Source: QNFN01 sp033722135 (GTDB taxonomy: Bacteria > Pseudomonadota > Gammaproteobacteria > QNFN01). Taken from it: a stretch of 5,542 bases of DNA. The stretch covers positions 1 to 5,542 of the forward strand of contig JAWVZO010000173.1 in NCBI GenBank assembly GCA_033722135.1, written 5' to 3'. The notes beneath the pieces are model-generated. The model saw only the letters and a list, made by a program, of their open reading frames with translations, was not told the DNA's origin and did not search any database. Below are positions 4,882 to 5,542 of the stretch, in pieces. Position numbers and translations under genes: made by a program. Positions within the stretch are counted from its first letter, which is position 1. Each line of letters starts with the position of its first letter.

Positions 4882-5542
4882 ATGAAAAAGCTCCGTAACA
4901 TTTCCGAGATCCGCCGTTACTTCCACCGCAACGAGACGCCGATCTACTTCGTCAGCGCGACCAATTTCAACCTGCTCGGTATCAGCGAGTGGGTGCGCAA
5001 CTTCCGCTACATCAACTACATCGACTGCTTCGATGGCCGCCACCCGAGCGTCTTTATCCCCTCCGAGGCCCCGCACCGGGAGTTCGAGAGCATCGAGGAC
5101 ATCGTCAACTACCTGCTCGAGCACAAGGAGACCATCGACTTCGTCAAGGCGCGAGGCGACGACCCGAAGGCCGTGTTCCTGATGTTCGACGAGAAGACCG
5201 AGGCGCTTTGCGAGGAGATCGGGCTCGACGTCTGGTTCCCGCCCGCCGAACTGCGTTCGCGCGTCGACAACAAGATCGAGACGGTGCGTATCGGCAACCG
5301 CGCCGGCGTCCCGAGCGTGCCCAACGTGCTGGCCAGGATCGACAGTTACGCCACGCTGCAGGAGGTCGCCGGCGAGGCGGGCCTGGGCGATGATCTGGTG
5401 TTGCAGTCGGCCTTCGGCGATTCCGGCAACACCACCTGGTTCATTGCCAGCGAGAACGACTACCGCAAGTACGCCGACAAGATCGAGGACGAGCCCGAGA
5501 TCAAGGTCATGAAGCGGGTCAACGTGCGCGGCTCGGCGATCG
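4882..5542 (+). CDS. ATP-grasp (biotin carboxylase-like) enzyme, 3'-truncated by the window edge
   Basis: The frame is open from ATG 4882 to the end of the window, giving 220 residues with no stop. The N-terminal part (about 1-125, from MKKLRNISEIRRYFHRN) looks like a pre-ATP-grasp Rossmann-type domain. ATP-grasp features follow: VDNKIETVRIGNRAGVPSVP (128-147, the N-K...AGVP region), the glycine-rich loop LVLQSAFGDSGNTTWFI (172-188) and a hinge-like strand EIKVMKRVNV (206-215). The metal-binding residues lie beyond the edge. Enzymes of this fold use ATP to activate a carboxylate as an acyl phosphate and join it to an amine, thiol or other nucleophile. Following a basic amino acid decarboxylase, it could act on the amine product, which is inference. 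GAGGAA (4869-4874) lies 7 nt before this ATG. An in-frame ATG at 4756, overlapping the decarboxylase stop, would add 42 residues. The 122-nt gap otherwise holds only weak stems (GGCGC 4806-4810 with GCGCC 4820-4824). Confidence 0.82.
   Translation, partial: MKKLRNISEIRRYFHRNETPIYFVSATNFNLLGISEWVRNFRYINYIDCFDGRHPSVFIPSEAPHREFESIEDIVNYLLEHKETIDFVKARGDDPKAVFLMFDEKTEALCEEIGLDVWFPPAELRSRVDNKIETVRIGNRAGVPSVPNVLARIDSYATLQEVAGEAGLGDDLVLQSAFGDSGNTTWFIASENDYRKYADKIEDEPEIKVMKRVNVRGSAI

Overview
The window is a gene-dense stretch of GC-rich bacterial chromosome. Codons end mostly in G or C, genes sit close together, and several starts have a Shine-Dalgarno (SD) sequence. The protein families point to a proteobacterium: a DUF3394-type fused TRAP permease, a TRAP-linked universal stress protein and a wing-domain Orn/Lys/Arg decarboxylase. 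I cannot name a genus from sequence alone. I see no tRNA, rRNA, CRISPR array, insertion sequence or phage gene.

Layout. Bases 1-846 (+) hold the end of a TRAP transporter fused permease and, 14 nt later, a small UspA-family protein, probably one operon. A 75-nt convergent gap with a stem-loop follows. On the minus strand, 1773-922 encodes a nitrilase-superfamily C-N hydrolase with an intact Glu-Lys-Cys triad. A divergent gap of about 180 nt separates it from a 934-residue PLP-dependent decarboxylase (1955-4759, +). That enzyme is longer than its classical relatives because of a helical N-terminal extension and an extra segment inside the catalytic domain. Downstream, an ATP-grasp protein begins and runs off the right edge. 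It has two possible in-frame starts, one overlapping the decarboxylase stop as ATGA.

How the genes may work together. The permease/USP pair would be a substrate-uptake unit. The decarboxylase and ATP-grasp enzyme look like a second unit: one makes an amine from a basic amino acid, the other may ligate or activate a carboxylate. The divergent C-N hydrolase could belong to the same amine metabolism (cleaving an amide or carbamoyl group), but this is inference.

The most unusual structure is the decarboxylase leader. A 31-codon upstream ORF (1870-1965) with its own SD-like sequence overlaps the decarboxylase start. A perfect 7-bp inverted repeat inside it (1919-1925/1941-1947) would bury the decarboxylase SD. 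Together they resemble a translation-attenuation switch, analogous in position to leader-peptide control of ornithine decarboxylase in enterobacteria. It is a hypothesis from the sequence and has not been tested.
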